Shown here: piece after piece, positions 8,374 to 18,249 of the stretch
Layout: each line of letters begins with the position of its first letter
Numbering within the stretch: the stretch's first letter is position 1
Origin: DATAUD01 sp035511075
GTDB taxonomy: Bacteria > Verrucomicrobiota > Verrucomicrobiia > Limisphaerales > Palsa-1400
Length of the DNA: 64,000 bases
Assembly: GCA_035511075.1 (NCBI GenBank)
Contig: DATKFW010000108.1
Coordinates: 62,001 to 126,000, forward strand
Reading direction: 5' to 3'
Translations under genes and position numbers: made by a program
The notes under the pieces: generated by a model
The model's input: the letters and a program-made list of their open reading frames with translations, nothing else
Told to the model about the DNA's origin: nothing
Databases searched by the model: none

Positions 8374-11300
8374 CTATGGCTGCAACGCCAGACGGAAGAA
8401 GGCGGTTGTATTAGTGGCACTGATATTCAATGATTGCAAATTGGCGATCGGTTCCGCAGGAATGTTGGTGAAGTCGGCCCAACCGGATGTCAAGTTGGCG
8501 CTGCTTTGAAGCACGTAGTTGGTGTAGTACGCCGGCCAGGAGACCGTGCCGTACGGGGGATAGTATGACCCGAATTCCACAACCCCCGGATTCACCTGAA
8601 TATTGAGTTGCGGGGGCTGATAACGCAGCACCAGGACACTAGTCTCGGCGCTGTTGGTCAAACCGTCGCTATCGGTCGCGGTCGCGGTGATTGTGTGGTA
8701 GCCTTCGCTAAGAACGCTGGCGGCGAAGTTTACGATGGCGCCAGCGCCCAGCGACCCGTCACGGCTGGAATACCATTGTACGTTAGTGCCAGTGAGGGGG
8801 CCGTCCTGCATGTCGGTGGCAGTGGCGTCCAGAAACACTTGTTGATCACCAATGAAAAGAGATCCGGTCATCGGGGTATTGATGGTCACGATGGGAGCAT
8901 GTGGTTGGATGGTGAAGGTGGCGGAGGATTGGGCGGAACTTGTGTTAAAACCGTCGCTTGCAATCACGCGTATAAGACCCTCGGTGGTCGTCTCCAATTG
9001 GGAGCTATTGATCCCCAGGGTTGGCCCAGGCCAATCGACCGCGAGGGTGTCCCAGCTCGCGCCGTCATCCGGGCTGAATTGAACAGTGTAGGTCAGCGTA
9101 TCTCCGTCCGAATCGCTCCCGTTCCAGGCGACATCGATGGTGCCGCTTGAGAAGGTTTGGCCGCCGTTGGGCGCTGTGAGCGTGACAGTTGGCGCGGTGG
9201 GGCTGGCGGTTAGTGTGGTGAGCATCGCGCCATTGCCCCAAAGCACCAGCGTGTGGATGGAAGGATTATTTGTCACTGCCACAAAGAAATCGGCAGTCAG
9301 GTTGGTGCTAGTCCCTTCGCCGACGCTGGGTTGAAGGGCGAACTGATTGGTCTCCAAGACGGCGCCTGTCCCGTCGAGCGCCTGGAGGAGGAAGGTGGTG
9401 CCCGGCGATTCCGCCGGCGGAGCGTTGCTCGTTGTCAATGGCAGGCACGGGAGGAATTGGGCGGTCCCGGAGTTGAAGTCCACGGTGCCGCGCACAATGA
9501 GATAATTTTCGCCGTCGCCCTGCGGCACCGGGCGCTGGGGACCAGGGGGTTTGCGAGTTCGAGATCTACGGGTTTGCTTGCTTCTTGCCATCAACCCGGC
9601 GGCCTCTCGCAGCGCCGGATTCGGCACGCCGAACGTGGAGTTGATGCTGCCGATCAACGACGTGTAGGTGAAGGAGGAGGGCCAGAGGTCCTCCGGGCCG
9701 CCGTTGCGGCAATAGCTCATCAAATCGTAGTAACAATTGGTGTCCTGGTATTCGATTTCGATGGGAGACACAACCGGTGAAATCGAGTTGTTCGGCACGG
9801 TGAAAGCATCCAGGCCGAAGATGAACGAGTTGTCGCCGGCGCCGCTGGTGGGCAGGAGACCCAAGGCGGGCCTCATACCAGGGGCGGGGTAGTCCGCGAC
9901 GGGCTGGAACAACGGATAGACGGAGTTCGAAGGGCCAGTCTCAGTACAAGCGCCAAGGGCGAAAAGTTTGGGGCCGAAGATCGCATCCGGGACGAGGATC
10001 GTGCCGAAAAGGTTGGAGCTGACGTCATGATGGTTTCCCAGGTTGTGGCTTAGCTCATGCGAAACGCTCTGCCGTCCCTGGCCGTAGGTGCCGACCACTG
10101 TTGCGCAAGAAACAAAGCTGGGAAAGGGAAGGGCTGCAAGGCCGTCGATATTGGTTGGCTGGCCTTTGGCATTGACTCCAGGGTCGGCTTGAATGGCGCC
10201 ATGGTAAATCCGGTTCCCAACGACCGCCGCCCCTGGACCTTGATTGGCAATGTCCTCGGCGCGCTGGTGGTAGAGCTTTGAATTGACCATGCTCACAAAC
10301 GAATTGGGGTTAACGCCGAAATCCGGCGTTTGTAGACCCGAAAGGGCCAGTGTGGCAAAAGTCGCATCGACACTTGAAACGGGAAAGCAGGAGAGAACAC
10401 GGTTGACCAGGTCATTGATACTGGCGCCCAGTTGGTGGGTCGTGCCGTCGAAATTAGTCCACTGGACGTCGAAGAACTTGACTTGCAGAACGCCGCCGGG
10501 AACAAAGGCAGCTTGCACCGAGCAATTGCTGGAAACCAGGTTGGCCGGTTGCAAACCGCCGGGCCAAGCCAACTGCAGGGTATTGGTGCCGGTCAACCAT
10601 GCTGGGGGCAGGCGAAAGTTAAGGCTCTTGGAGAAGTTTTCGCGGATAAACGTATTTGAAGCGTTGGCCGTTCGGACATACAGCGAGGCGCCAGGATTGA
10701 TCGGCGTGAGCGGGTCGCCGAGGGACACACCATTGGCCCCAATGCCATAAAGCAGGGCGCCGGTCAGCATGAGCGGAAGGTTTTCACTCGATGGTAATTG
10801 CATGTGGGCTCGCACATAGGTGTCCTTGCCTTGAATAAGCGGGATGGTGTTGCTCCAGTCCTGAATCACCTGGGTCACCTCCAACGCAATCACTTTGACC
10901 ACCGGCGCCACTCCCTCCCGGATATCGCCGTTGTCGGTGTCTCCGACGTAAACATTGCCATCGTCGTCCACCGCCACGCCAATGGGGGCGTCAAAGAGCG
11001 CGCCGCTTCCAGTGCCGTCGGCATCGCCCCCCTTTGGATACGGATAAATGAAATAGTTTTCAAAGGAAGGCTGGCCGCCAATGGTCGTGACCACTCCCTG
11101 GGGGGTGACCTTGCGAATCTCGCAGTCATAGGTATCGGTCACATAGACGTTGGTCAGGCTGTCCACCGCGACACCGTAAGGGAAAAAGAACCCGGCGCCT
11201 GCTCCCGTGCCATCCTGGCTTGGAAAAGCGATGCCATCGTAATAAGCGAAAATTTGGTCAATTGTGGGCGCGGAACCGGCCAGAGTCGAGATTGTTCCGT

Positions 11301-12042
11301 CCGGGGTGATCTTGCGAATCTCATTGTTGCCCGTATCGGCAACATACACGTTGGCCGCGGCATCGACCGCGACGCCCCAGGGATCACTAAAGGTTGTGGT
11401 CCCGCCCAGGGTGGAGACTTGCCAGAAGTTGAGGTCCGCTGCCTTGGTCAATTTTCGGATGGCATCGTTATAGTAGTCGGCCACGTAGAGGTTGTCCGAA
11501 GAGTCCACCGCCACGCCGCTGGGAAAATCAAATTGCGCCTGCAAGCCCGGGCCGTCCATGTAACCGCCGTTTGTTGTCATGGCGACATCGCCGGCAATGG
11601 TAGTGACGGTTCCGGCCTGAGTCAGTTCGCGGATCAGGTTGTTGCCGGTGTCGGCGATAAAGAGATTGCCCGACGAGTCCAGCGCCACGCCGCGGGGCGC
11701 ATTAAAGAGGGCGCTGGTGGGGGTGACAGAATCGCCATAACCGGAAACGCCAGGCTGTCCGGCCACGGTGGTGACCACCCAATTGGTTCCCCTGTGCGTC
11801 AATTTGCGGATGACGTGGTTGAAGGTGTCGGCCACAAAGACGTTGCCCGAGGTGTCCACCGCCAGACCTTCGGGATTACTAAACTGGGCGCTGCCATTGG
11901 TCCCGTCGGCGAAGCCACCCAAACCATCAATTTCATATTCGCCGGCGATGGTGCTGAAAGTATAGGGAACGACGGTGGATTGGGCGGGACATTGAATGGC
12001 GACCAGCGCCAGGACCAGCAACAGAAAAGCGCATGTTTTCAC
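8374..12042 (-). CDS. Secreted NHL-repeat beta-propeller fused to a metzincin-type metalloprotease
   Basis: 1222 residues, GTG start, signal peptide MKTCAFLLLVLALVAIQCPAQ. Residues about 30-385 carry six NHL repeats (P-x-G-(V/L)-A-V-D-x-x-G-N-x-(F/Y)-V-A-D-T-x-N-x-x-I-R-K). A zinc-protease region follows, with HELSHNLGNHH starting at His662, matching HExxHxxGxxH of metzincins, and a probable Met-turn DLMSYC around Met775. Two or three Ig-like domains come next (PTVTLTAPNGGQTFSSG, APIVTINTPMTG) and a C-terminal FFRLALQP tail. NHL propellers usually bind protein or ligand, so a substrate-presenting role is plausible, but this is inference. Transcribed with the repeat protein downstream (gap 125 nt). 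Family assignment of the protease is uncertain. Confidence 0.85.
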   Translation of the reverse strand: MKTCAFLLLVLALVAIQCPAQSTVVPYTFSTIAGEYEIDGLGGFADGTNGSAQFSNPEGLAVDTSGNVFVADTFNHVIRKLTHRGTNWVVTTVAGQPGVSGYGDSVTPTSALFNAPRGVALDSSGNLFIADTGNNLIRELTQAGTVTTIAGDVAMTTNGGYMDGPGLQAQFDFPSGVAVDSSDNLYVADYYNDAIRKLTKAADLNFWQVSTLGGTTTFSDPWGVAVDAAANVYVADTGNNEIRKITPDGTISTLAGSAPTIDQIFAYYDGIAFPSQDGTGAGAGFFFPYGVAVDSLTNVYVTDTYDCEIRKVTPQGVVTTIGGQPSFENYFIYPYPKGGDADGTGSGALFDAPIGVAVDDDGNVYVGDTDNGDIREGVAPVVKVIALEVTQVIQDWSNTIPLIQGKDTYVRAHMQLPSSENLPLMLTGALLYGIGANGVSLGDPLTPINPGASLYVRTANASNTFIRENFSKSLNFRLPPAWLTGTNTLQLAWPGGLQPANLVSSNCSVQAAFVPGGVLQVKFFDVQWTNFDGTTHQLGASINDLVNRVLSCFPVSSVDATFATLALSGLQTPDFGVNPNSFVSMVNSKLYHQRAEDIANQGPGAAVVGNRIYHGAIQADPGVNAKGQPTNIDGLAALPFPSFVSCATVVGTYGQGRQSVSHELSHNLGNHHDVSSNLFGTILVPDAIFGPKLFALGACTETGPSNSVYPLFQPVADYPAPGMRPALGLLPTSGAGDNSFIFGLDAFTVPNNSISPVVSPIEIEYQDTNCYYDLMSYCRNGGPEDLWPSSFTYTSLIGSINSTFGVPNPALREAAGLMARSKQTRRSRTRKPPGPQRPVPQGDGENYLIVRGTVDFNSGTAQFLPCLPLTTSNAPPAESPGTTFLLQALDGTGAVLETNQFALQPSVGEGTSTNLTADFFVAVTNNPSIHTLVLWGNGAMLTTLTASPTAPTVTLTAPNGGQTFSSGTIDVAWNGSDSDGDTLTYTVQFSPDDGASWDTLAVDWPGPTLGINSSQLETTTEGLIRVIASDGFNTSSAQSSATFTIQPHAPIVTINTPMTGSLFIGDQQVFLDATATDMQDGPLTGTNVQWYSSRDGSLGAGAIVNFAASVLSEGYHTITATATDSDGLTNSAETSVLVLRYQPPQLNIQVNPGVVEFGSYYPPYGTVSWPAYYTNYVLQSSANLTSGWADFTNIPAEPIANLQSLNISATNTTAFFRLALQP

Positions 12043-12316
12043 AGGCGTGCGATTGTTCAGACAACGTTTGGTTAGCTACAGCTCACCGGAGCGAAGCCGA
12101 TCGGATTCGGCTCTCGGCCGCATCCTGTCCGCACCAAATAACCGGGACTTGAGTGGCAGAGCAGACGCGGGACTGTCAACCAGATGAATTGACATGCCGC
12201 GAGTTGAGCACAACCAAGGGAGTGACGCCAGCCATTTCGCAAAGAATCGCATTTGATTGACATGGAAGCGGGACATTTGCTTGCGAGAGGTCGGCCCGAG
12301 GCGTATTTATTGCCAA

Positions 12317-14242
12317 ATGAAAGCACTGTTCACAGGACCCGGCATCGGCAGTTATATCTCTGTCATGACTCTGACGGCGACCCTGGCCTCGGCGGAAACG
12401 ATTCGTCTTGACCAATTGGACATCACCCGGACTCAGCAGGATTGGGGCGACCCGCATCGCAACCAATCGGTGGATGGGCATCCGCTGAGCATCGGCCCCC
12501 GTATATTCGAGCATGGCGTGGGGACGCATGCCACCAGCAGCCTGTACGTCACTGTCAATGGCGCCCAAAAGTTCAGCGGCAGCGTGGGTGTGGACGGCGA
12601 GGTGACCAGCACCGAGGCGAGCGTGGATTTTTTCCTCTTCGGCGACGGCAAGGAGCTCTGGCACAGCGGCGTGATGAAGGCAGGTGACGCGCCCAAGACT
12701 TTTCAGGTGGACCTCACCGGGGTCAAGATGCTGGCCTTGAAAGTGGGGGATGCGGGCGATGGCATCAATTACGATCACGCGGATTGGGCTGACGCCCAGT
12801 TTGAGTATTCGGGAACGGCGCCCAGCACGGAGAGCGGGCCGCGCGAAGAAGCTGTCATACTCACACCGATCGCCCCGGCGGCTCCCCGAATCAACGGGAC
12901 GTCGGTGGTCGGGGCGCGGCCGGGACATCCGTTTTTTTATCACGTCCCGGTGACCGGGAGCAGACCGATGACCCTTGGCGCGGCGCCGCTGCCGGACGGG
13001 TTGGTGTTTGACAGCGAGCGGGGCCTGATCACCGGCGCGGTGGCCACCCCCGGGAAATATTCCGTGATGCTGGCGGCCACGAATACGGAAGGATCGGCGA
13101 GCCGGCAACTGGAGATTGACATTGGAGACACGATTGCATTGACGCCGCCGCTGGGTTGGAACAGTTGGAATTGCTTTGCGCAGGCGGTCGATGACGGAAA
13201 GATCCGGGCCGCCGCCGACGCGATGGTGCGCAGCGGGCTCATCGATCACGGATGGACTTATATCAACATTGACGATTGCTGGGAAGGGAAGCGGGACGCC
13301 AACGGGATGATCCAGCCCAACGAGAAATTTCCCGACATGAAGGCCCTGGCCGATTACGTGCATTCCAAAGGGCTCAAGATCGGGTTGTATTCTTCGCCGG
13401 GACCCAAGACGTGCGGAGGATACGAGGGAAGCTGGCAACACGAGAACCAGGACGCGCAACAGTACGCGGCCTGGGGTTTTGACTATCTCAAGTACGATTG
13501 GTGCTCGTATTCGGAAGTCGATGACAAATCGCTGCCCGACCGGCAGCGCTTGATGAAGCCTTACCTTGCGATGGACGCCGCCCTGCACAAGCTGGACCGC
13601 GATATTCTCTTCAGCCTTTGCCAATACGGCATGGGAGACGTTTGGGAATGGGGCACGGAGGTGGGCGGCAATTGCTGGCGCACGACGGGGGACATTAGCG
13701 ATAGTTGGTCCAGCATGTCCCGGATTGGGTTCTCCCAAAACGGGCATGAGAAATATGCCGGGCCGGGGCACTGGAATGATCCGGACATGCTGGTGGTGGG
13801 AAAGGTGGGGTGGGGGAACCTGCATCCGACGCACCTGACACCGAACGAGCAATACACGCACGTGAGCCTGTGGTGCCTGTTAAGTGCGCCATTGCTGATC
13901 GGCGCAGATATGTCTCAATTGGACGCGTTCACCTTCAATCTGTTGTCCAACGACGAAGTGCTGGCCGTCAGCCAGGACGCCCTCGGAAAACAAGCGGCCC
14001 GGATGGCCAAGAACGGCGAAACGGAGGTCTGGGCAAAGAAGATGGCCGATGGCTCACTTGCCGTCGGACTGTTCAATCGGGGCGAAATGCCGGTGGAAGT
14101 CAACGCGACATGGGAGGATTTGGGATTGACGGGCAAACATCGCGTGCGCGACCTCTGGCGGCAACAGGACGCGGGGGAGTTTGAAAATGTGTTCAGCACC
14201 AGCGTTCCGCGCCACGGTGTTTGCCTGGTGCGGGTGTGGTAA
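12317..14242 (+). CDS. GH27 alpha-galactosidase with N-terminal NPCBM domain
   Basis: Secreted enzyme releasing terminal alpha-galactosyl residues from oligo- or polysaccharides. About 641 residues from the ATG at 12317; the first roughly 28 form a signal peptide ending near LASA. Residues about 30-170 form an NPCBM-like carbohydrate-binding domain (FEHGVGTHATSSLYV). An Ig-like linker (TSVVGARPGHPFFYHVPVTG) leads to the GH27 barrel, opening TPPLGWNSWNCF. The predicted nucleophile is Asp394 in YLKYDWC and the acid/base is Asp459 in GDISDSW, by alignment to human alpha-galactosidase A from memory; WNDPDML is also present. The C-terminal beta-sandwich ends VPRHGVCLVRVW. It stands alone, with no transporter or regulator beside it. 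Confidence 0.95.
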   Translation: MKALFTGPGIGSYISVMTLTATLASAETIRLDQLDITRTQQDWGDPHRNQSVDGHPLSIGPRIFEHGVGTHATSSLYVTVNGAQKFSGSVGVDGEVTSTEASVDFFLFGDGKELWHSGVMKAGDAPKTFQVDLTGVKMLALKVGDAGDGINYDHADWADAQFEYSGTAPSTESGPREEAVILTPIAPAAPRINGTSVVGARPGHPFFYHVPVTGSRPMTLGAAPLPDGLVFDSERGLITGAVATPGKYSVMLAATNTEGSASRQLEIDIGDTIALTPPLGWNSWNCFAQAVDDGKIRAAADAMVRSGLIDHGWTYINIDDCWEGKRDANGMIQPNEKFPDMKALADYVHSKGLKIGLYSSPGPKTCGGYEGSWQHENQDAQQYAAWGFDYLKYDWCSYSEVDDKSLPDRQRLMKPYLAMDAALHKLDRDILFSLCQYGMGDVWEWGTEVGGNCWRTTGDISDSWSSMSRIGFSQNGHEKYAGPGHWNDPDMLVVGKVGWGNLHPTHLTPNEQYTHVSLWCLLSAPLLIGADMSQLDAFTFNLLSNDEVLAVSQDALGKQAARMAKNGETEVWAKKMADGSLAVGLFNRGEMPVEVNATWEDLGLTGKHRVRDLWRQQDAGEFENVFSTSVPRHGVCLVRVW

Positions 14243-14351
14243 TTTGCCCGGGCATCGCAATAAAATAAGGTTAGCATCTCTGGCTGGTTCATTTGGCCAC
14301 CGTGATTTGTGTATGCAGGAGGCCGAGGGTGCGGTGTCTACTAATTGAAAG

Positions 14352-15765
14352 ATGAACTGGAACGTCGATTTCAAAACGAATCGCCGACTTTCGACGTTAT
14401 TCGCGGTCTTCTGCCTGGTTGGGGCATTGAATGAGAGCCGCGCCGACCCGGTGGATGACTATGTCACGCGGCAAATGCGCCTGGAGCATATTCCAGGACT
14501 GTCGCTCGCAATTGTGAAGGGTGGCCAAATAACCAAAGCACGGGGCTATGGCTTGGCCGACGTGGAACTCGATGTGCCCGCGAGCAAGGACACCGTTTAC
14601 GAAATCGGCTCAATGACAAAGCCATTCACCGCCACCGCGATAATGCTCCTGATGGAGCAAGGCAAAATTGGCTTGGATAACACCATCACAAACTATTTAA
14701 CTGGATTGCCGGCGGAGTGGGGCAAAATCACGGTGCGGCATCTCTTGACACACACGTCAGGAATCAAGGGCTATCTGGACATACCCAATGTCCTGGCGGC
14801 AACGGTGTCTCCCATTTCGATGACCAACCTGATAAAGATGGTGGCACCTTATCCACTGGCACTCAGGCCGGGTGACAAGTTTGCTTACTGCATTACAGGA
14901 TACTATCTGCTGGGGGGCATTATCGAGAGTGTCAATGGCAAAAGTTACACTGATTTTTTGAGGGATAATCTTTTTGATCCGCTGGGCATGAAGGCGACTC
15001 GCCTCAATGACTTGAAGGCTTATCGCCAACCGCGCAAGCGGTTATACGGAGCGGAGTGGAACGCTGCGGCGCGCGGACTACATGGATATGACCTGGGCGT
15101 TTGCGGCAGGGGGCCTGGTCTCTTCAGTCACCGATCTGGCGCGGTGGGACGCTGCGCTTTATACGGAAAAGGTTCTGCCAAAGGATTATCTGGAGCAAAT
15201 GTGGACTCCGGCCAAGTTGAACAATGGCGAGGAGGATACATACGGTTTCGGTTGGTTCATCTTTGGCGATAAGAATCACCGACTGGTGATCCATGATGGG
15301 GGAATTTCCGGCTTTCTTTCGTCGATGGGACGATGGGTCGACGATCGAACGACTGTCATTGTTTTAATGAACGGGGAAGGGCGCGACTATGTGGAATACC
15401 AGATCGCTCAAGGCATCGCGCGCCGCTGCATCCCGAGGCTCGTCACAAAACCAATCGAAGACACGGTTCCGTTGGTCACTGCGAAATTGCTGGCCGCGTT
15501 GACTTCAGCCATCTCCGGCGCGCTCGACCCGGAAAGATTCACAGACGCGGCGCGCATCGGGTTTTTCCCGGAGGAGGCCGCGCGGCTGCGAACGCAAATG
15601 AAGGAATTGGGCCCGATAAAATCATTTCTTCTCCTGAAGAAGAAGGACCATGAAAAGGCCCATGATTACAGCTATCGCTCTGGTTTCGCCAAGGATTCCT
15701 TGCTTCTCGATGCAACACTAAATGAAGAAGGAAAGTTCACCGCATTCGATGTCGAGTTTGAGTGA
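14352..15765 (+). pseudogene. Serine hydrolase, beta-lactamase/class C-like, broken by a frameshift
   Basis: Penicillin-binding-protein-like hydrolase split between two frames. The first part (14352 to about 15020) has a signal peptide, the SxxK motif S87-M-T-K90 and a YxN-type site reading Y179-C-I181, so the usual Asn is Ile. The second frame resumes at 15022 with IANRASGYTERSG and continues through MDMTWAFAAGG, HDGGISG and a C-terminal domain to the TGA at 15765. The change is equivalent to one extra base near 15021, in GGCTTATC. Without that base the reading frame is open throughout. Either a sequencing or assembly error or a recent mutation; the altered YxN site favours a decaying or non-peptidase paralogue. 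Confidence 0.85.
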
Positions 15766-15834
15766 AAACGGTGAATTTCACTGGGGTTCAAAATTCCTGT
15801 GGCCTGGCTGCTCAACTTAAATACTCACGATGCC

Positions 15835-17217
15835 TCAGGTCTGCTTCGCCGGGTCCAGAAGCTCGTCTAATTTGGCTTTGTCCAAACCGGACTGCTCCAG
15901 GGCGACCTGGCGGATGGTGCGGTTGGTTTCATAGGCGATTTTGGCGATTTTGGCGGCTTTGTCGTATCCAATGACCGGGGCCAGGATGGTGCAGTTGGAC
16001 AGGCTTAGTTCCAAGTTGGCGTTGCACTTTTCGCGGTCGACTTCCAGGCCGCTGACACATCGTCGCGTGAAGACTTGACTGGCGGTGGTCAGCAATTCGA
16101 TGGATTCGAGGAGATTGTGGGCCATGACGGGCATCATGACGTTGAGTTCGAAGTTGCCGAAACTGCCGCTGAAGGTTATGGCGGCGTCATTTCCCAGGAC
16201 TTGCGCGCACACTTGGAGCATCATCTCGCACATGACGGGGTTGACCTTGCCCGGCATGATCGAGGAACCGGGCTGTGTGGCGGGCAGGCGCAATTCGCCC
16301 AGGCCCAGGCGCGGGCCGGAACCGAGAAAACGGATGTCGTTGGCGATTTTTATGAGGCTGACCGCAACGGTCTTGAGCGTGCCGGACGCTTCGACAACGG
16401 CGTCGCGCCCGCCCTGTGCTTCGAAGTGATCCTCGGCCTCGCGAAGATTCAGGCCGGTTTCCTGGGCCATTCGCTCGATGGTGCGGCGGGCGAAATCGGG
16501 ATCGGTATTGATTCCGGTGCCCACGGCGGTGCCGCCGAGGGCGAGTTCTTCTAGGTTTCTCTCCGCGAAGCGAAGCCGGGCCATGCCGTGCTGAACCTGG
16601 CTGGCGTAACCGCCGAATTCCTGTCCGAGGCGGATCGGTGTGGCGTCCTGCAAATGGGTGCGGCCAATTTTGAGGACGTCGTGGAATTGGCGCGCCTTTG
16701 CGTCCAGCGCCAGATGGAGTTCGGAGAGCGCCGGGATCAGCCCTTGTTCGATGCCTTCCAGGGCAGCGAGGTGAATGGCGGTGGGAATGGCGTCGTTGCT
16801 GGATTGGCCGCGGTTGACGTGATCGTTGGGGTGAACGAGTTTGCCGCCGCGCTGGCCGCCTAGCAATTCGGCGGCGCGATTGGCGATGACCTCGTTGGCG
16901 TTCATATTGGTCGAGGTGCCGGAGCCGGTCTGGAAGATATCGAGGACGAATTGGGCGTCCCACTTGCCATCGGTGACTTCCTGGGCGGCTTTGACGATGG
17001 CGTCGGCGACATCGGGTTTGAGGCCGCCCAATTCCTCGTTGGTCAGGGCGGCGTGTTTCTTGATCAACCCGAGGGCGCGAATGAAGCGGCGAGGAAAGCG
17101 CAAAGTACTGATGGGAAAATTTTCGACGGCGCGGGCAGTTTGGGCGCCGTAGTAAGCGGAGGCGGGCACCTGCATGGGACCCATGGAATCCGATTCAGTG
17201 CGACATTCTTCTTTCAT
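15835..17217 (-). CDS. fumC: Fumarate hydratase class II
   Basis: Iron-independent fumarase converting fumarate to L-malate in the TCA cycle. 460 residues, the normal length. The N-terminus ESDSMGPMQVPASAYYGAQT, the histidine loop with GQSSNDAIPTA, and the fumarase/aspartase signature GSSIMPGKVNPVMCEM are all present. The ATG at 17217 fits the family start. It stands alone, convergent with the broken hydrolase to its left (69 nt between the ends) and transcribed in the same direction as the rhomboid gene upstream. Confidence 0.97.
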   Translation of the reverse strand: MKEECRTESDSMGPMQVPASAYYGAQTARAVENFPISTLRFPRRFIRALGLIKKHAALTNEELGGLKPDVADAIVKAAQEVTDGKWDAQFVLDIFQTGSGTSTNMNANEVIANRAAELLGGQRGGKLVHPNDHVNRGQSSNDAIPTAIHLAALEGIEQGLIPALSELHLALDAKARQFHDVLKIGRTHLQDATPIRLGQEFGGYASQVQHGMARLRFAERNLEELALGGTAVGTGINTDPDFARRTIERMAQETGLNLREAEDHFEAQGGRDAVVEASGTLKTVAVSLIKIANDIRFLGSGPRLGLGELRLPATQPGSSIMPGKVNPVMCEMMLQVCAQVLGNDAAITFSGSFGNFELNVMMPVMAHNLLESIELLTTASQVFTRRCVSGLEVDREKCNANLELSLSNCTILAPVIGYDKAAKIAKIAYETNRTIRQVALEQSGLDKAKLDELLDPAKQT

Positions 17218-17245
17218 AGAGGGAGGATGCTCAACCGAGGCGCGG

Positions 17246-17259
17246 GTTCAAAGTTCAAA
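17246..17259. repeat. GTTCAAA heptad pair
   Basis: Two perfect tandem GTTCAAA units between fumC and the rhomboid gene. The same phased heptad type occurs at 26861 and 55013, all in intergenic DNA. Confidence 0.5.
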
Positions 17260-17263
17260 TTGG

Positions 17264-18133
17264 TCACTTAAAAATCCTTTTCATCATCGGAAATGAGCCC
17301 CAAATCATGCCCATGACCAAACCGACGGCGTGGGTTCCGTTGGCAACGCCGGGAATGATCCCGAAGAGGCAGAGGAAAAACCAGACGAGCATGACGCCCA
17401 GAGTCATAGGGGAGATCATCAGGCCCGAAGACGGATCGCTATGGGACCGCAGCCAGATGTAACCGACCATTCCGTAAAGCACGCCGGACATGCCTCCGAA
17501 AAAAGGGCCGCCGATCAGGTACTGGCCAACGTTGGAACCAATTCCGATTAAGACGACCAGCAGGGCGAGGCGTTTTGTTCCCTGGGCTATTTCGATGAGG
17601 CGCCCGAGATCGTATAGGATAATCATGTTGAAGATCAAATGCGTCGGGCCAAAGTGGATGAAGATGGGCGTGATCAAACGCCATATCTGCCCCGATTGGA
17701 CTTCCGGCAGGAAGCCCGGGGCGCCTTCGCTTATCAGAAGCCAGCGGACGTTCGGAAGGGAGGGATTCAATCCGGCAAAAAGAGTGACGACAACAGATGC
17801 GCCGATGAGAAACAGAGTCAACGGCGCGACATCGGACCGCCGCCAAATTTGATCGGCGGTGCGGACGCGTTTGGCGAAGGCGGCTTGCTCGCCCCGCTGG
17901 CGCTGCTCCGAGGCGATCGCCGAGTCGGCCGCGTTCTGAAAACTCCGATCCGACGGGTTTTGAAGGTAAGCCGTCAGCGCCTGGCTTCCTTTCTCGATTT
18001 GATCCTCGGAATAAATCCAGACGGCCCAGCCCTCCGAGTCAGGCTCCACCATGTTCCGAATGTCCTGGGAAGAGAGATAGCCGCCAAAGGTCCTGGCGCT
18101 GGCTTCACTCTTCAAATGTCCGATCATGCGCAT
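17264..18133 (-). CDS. Rhomboid family intramembrane serine protease (GlpG-like)
   Basis: About 289 residues from the ATG at 18133. Residues 1-75 resemble the cytoplasmic N-terminal domain of GlpG (MRMIGHLKSEASARTFGGYL, then WIYSEDQIEKG and FLENP-like YLQNPSDRSF). Six membrane segments follow. The catalytic serine is in GGMSGVLYG and the histidine in NGTHAVGLVMG; the oxyanion-hole region HLIFNMIILYDLG is also present. It cleaves membrane-protein substrates within the bilayer; the substrate here is unknown. A longer in-frame extension upstream is rejected because the GlpG-like domain begins at this Met. Divergent from the secreted gene at 18250. Confidence 0.92.
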   Translation of the reverse strand: MRMIGHLKSEASARTFGGYLSSQDIRNMVEPDSEGWAVWIYSEDQIEKGSQALTAYLQNPSDRSFQNAADSAIASEQRQRGEQAAFAKRVRTADQIWRRSDVAPLTLFLIGASVVVTLFAGLNPSLPNVRWLLISEGAPGFLPEVQSGQIWRLITPIFIHFGPTHLIFNMIILYDLGRLIEIAQGTKRLALLVVLIGIGSNVGQYLIGGPFFGGMSGVLYGMVGYIWLRSHSDPSSGLMISPMTLGVMLVWFFLCLFGIIPGVANGTHAVGLVMGMIWGSFPMMKRIFK

Positions 18134-18249
18134 AGTCGCGGCTGAGAACTTGGCGAATCCCGCGGGAAATAAACAGCAAAAATCAACGGGAGGTAACGGG
18201 GATCGCTTCGCACTTCCCAATTGGTTGAATTCTGATACGGTGTGGCGGC

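Noticed and set aside
9544..9590. Histone-H3-tail-like ARSKQTRRSRTRK segment in the protease fusion
   Set aside because: A basic linker between domains in a secreted protein; the resemblance is short and most likely coincidental.
12176..13861. 561-residue open frame on the minus strand
   Set aside because: It lies opposite the GH27 gene and has the Arg/Pro/His-rich composition of a shadow frame in GC-rich DNA.
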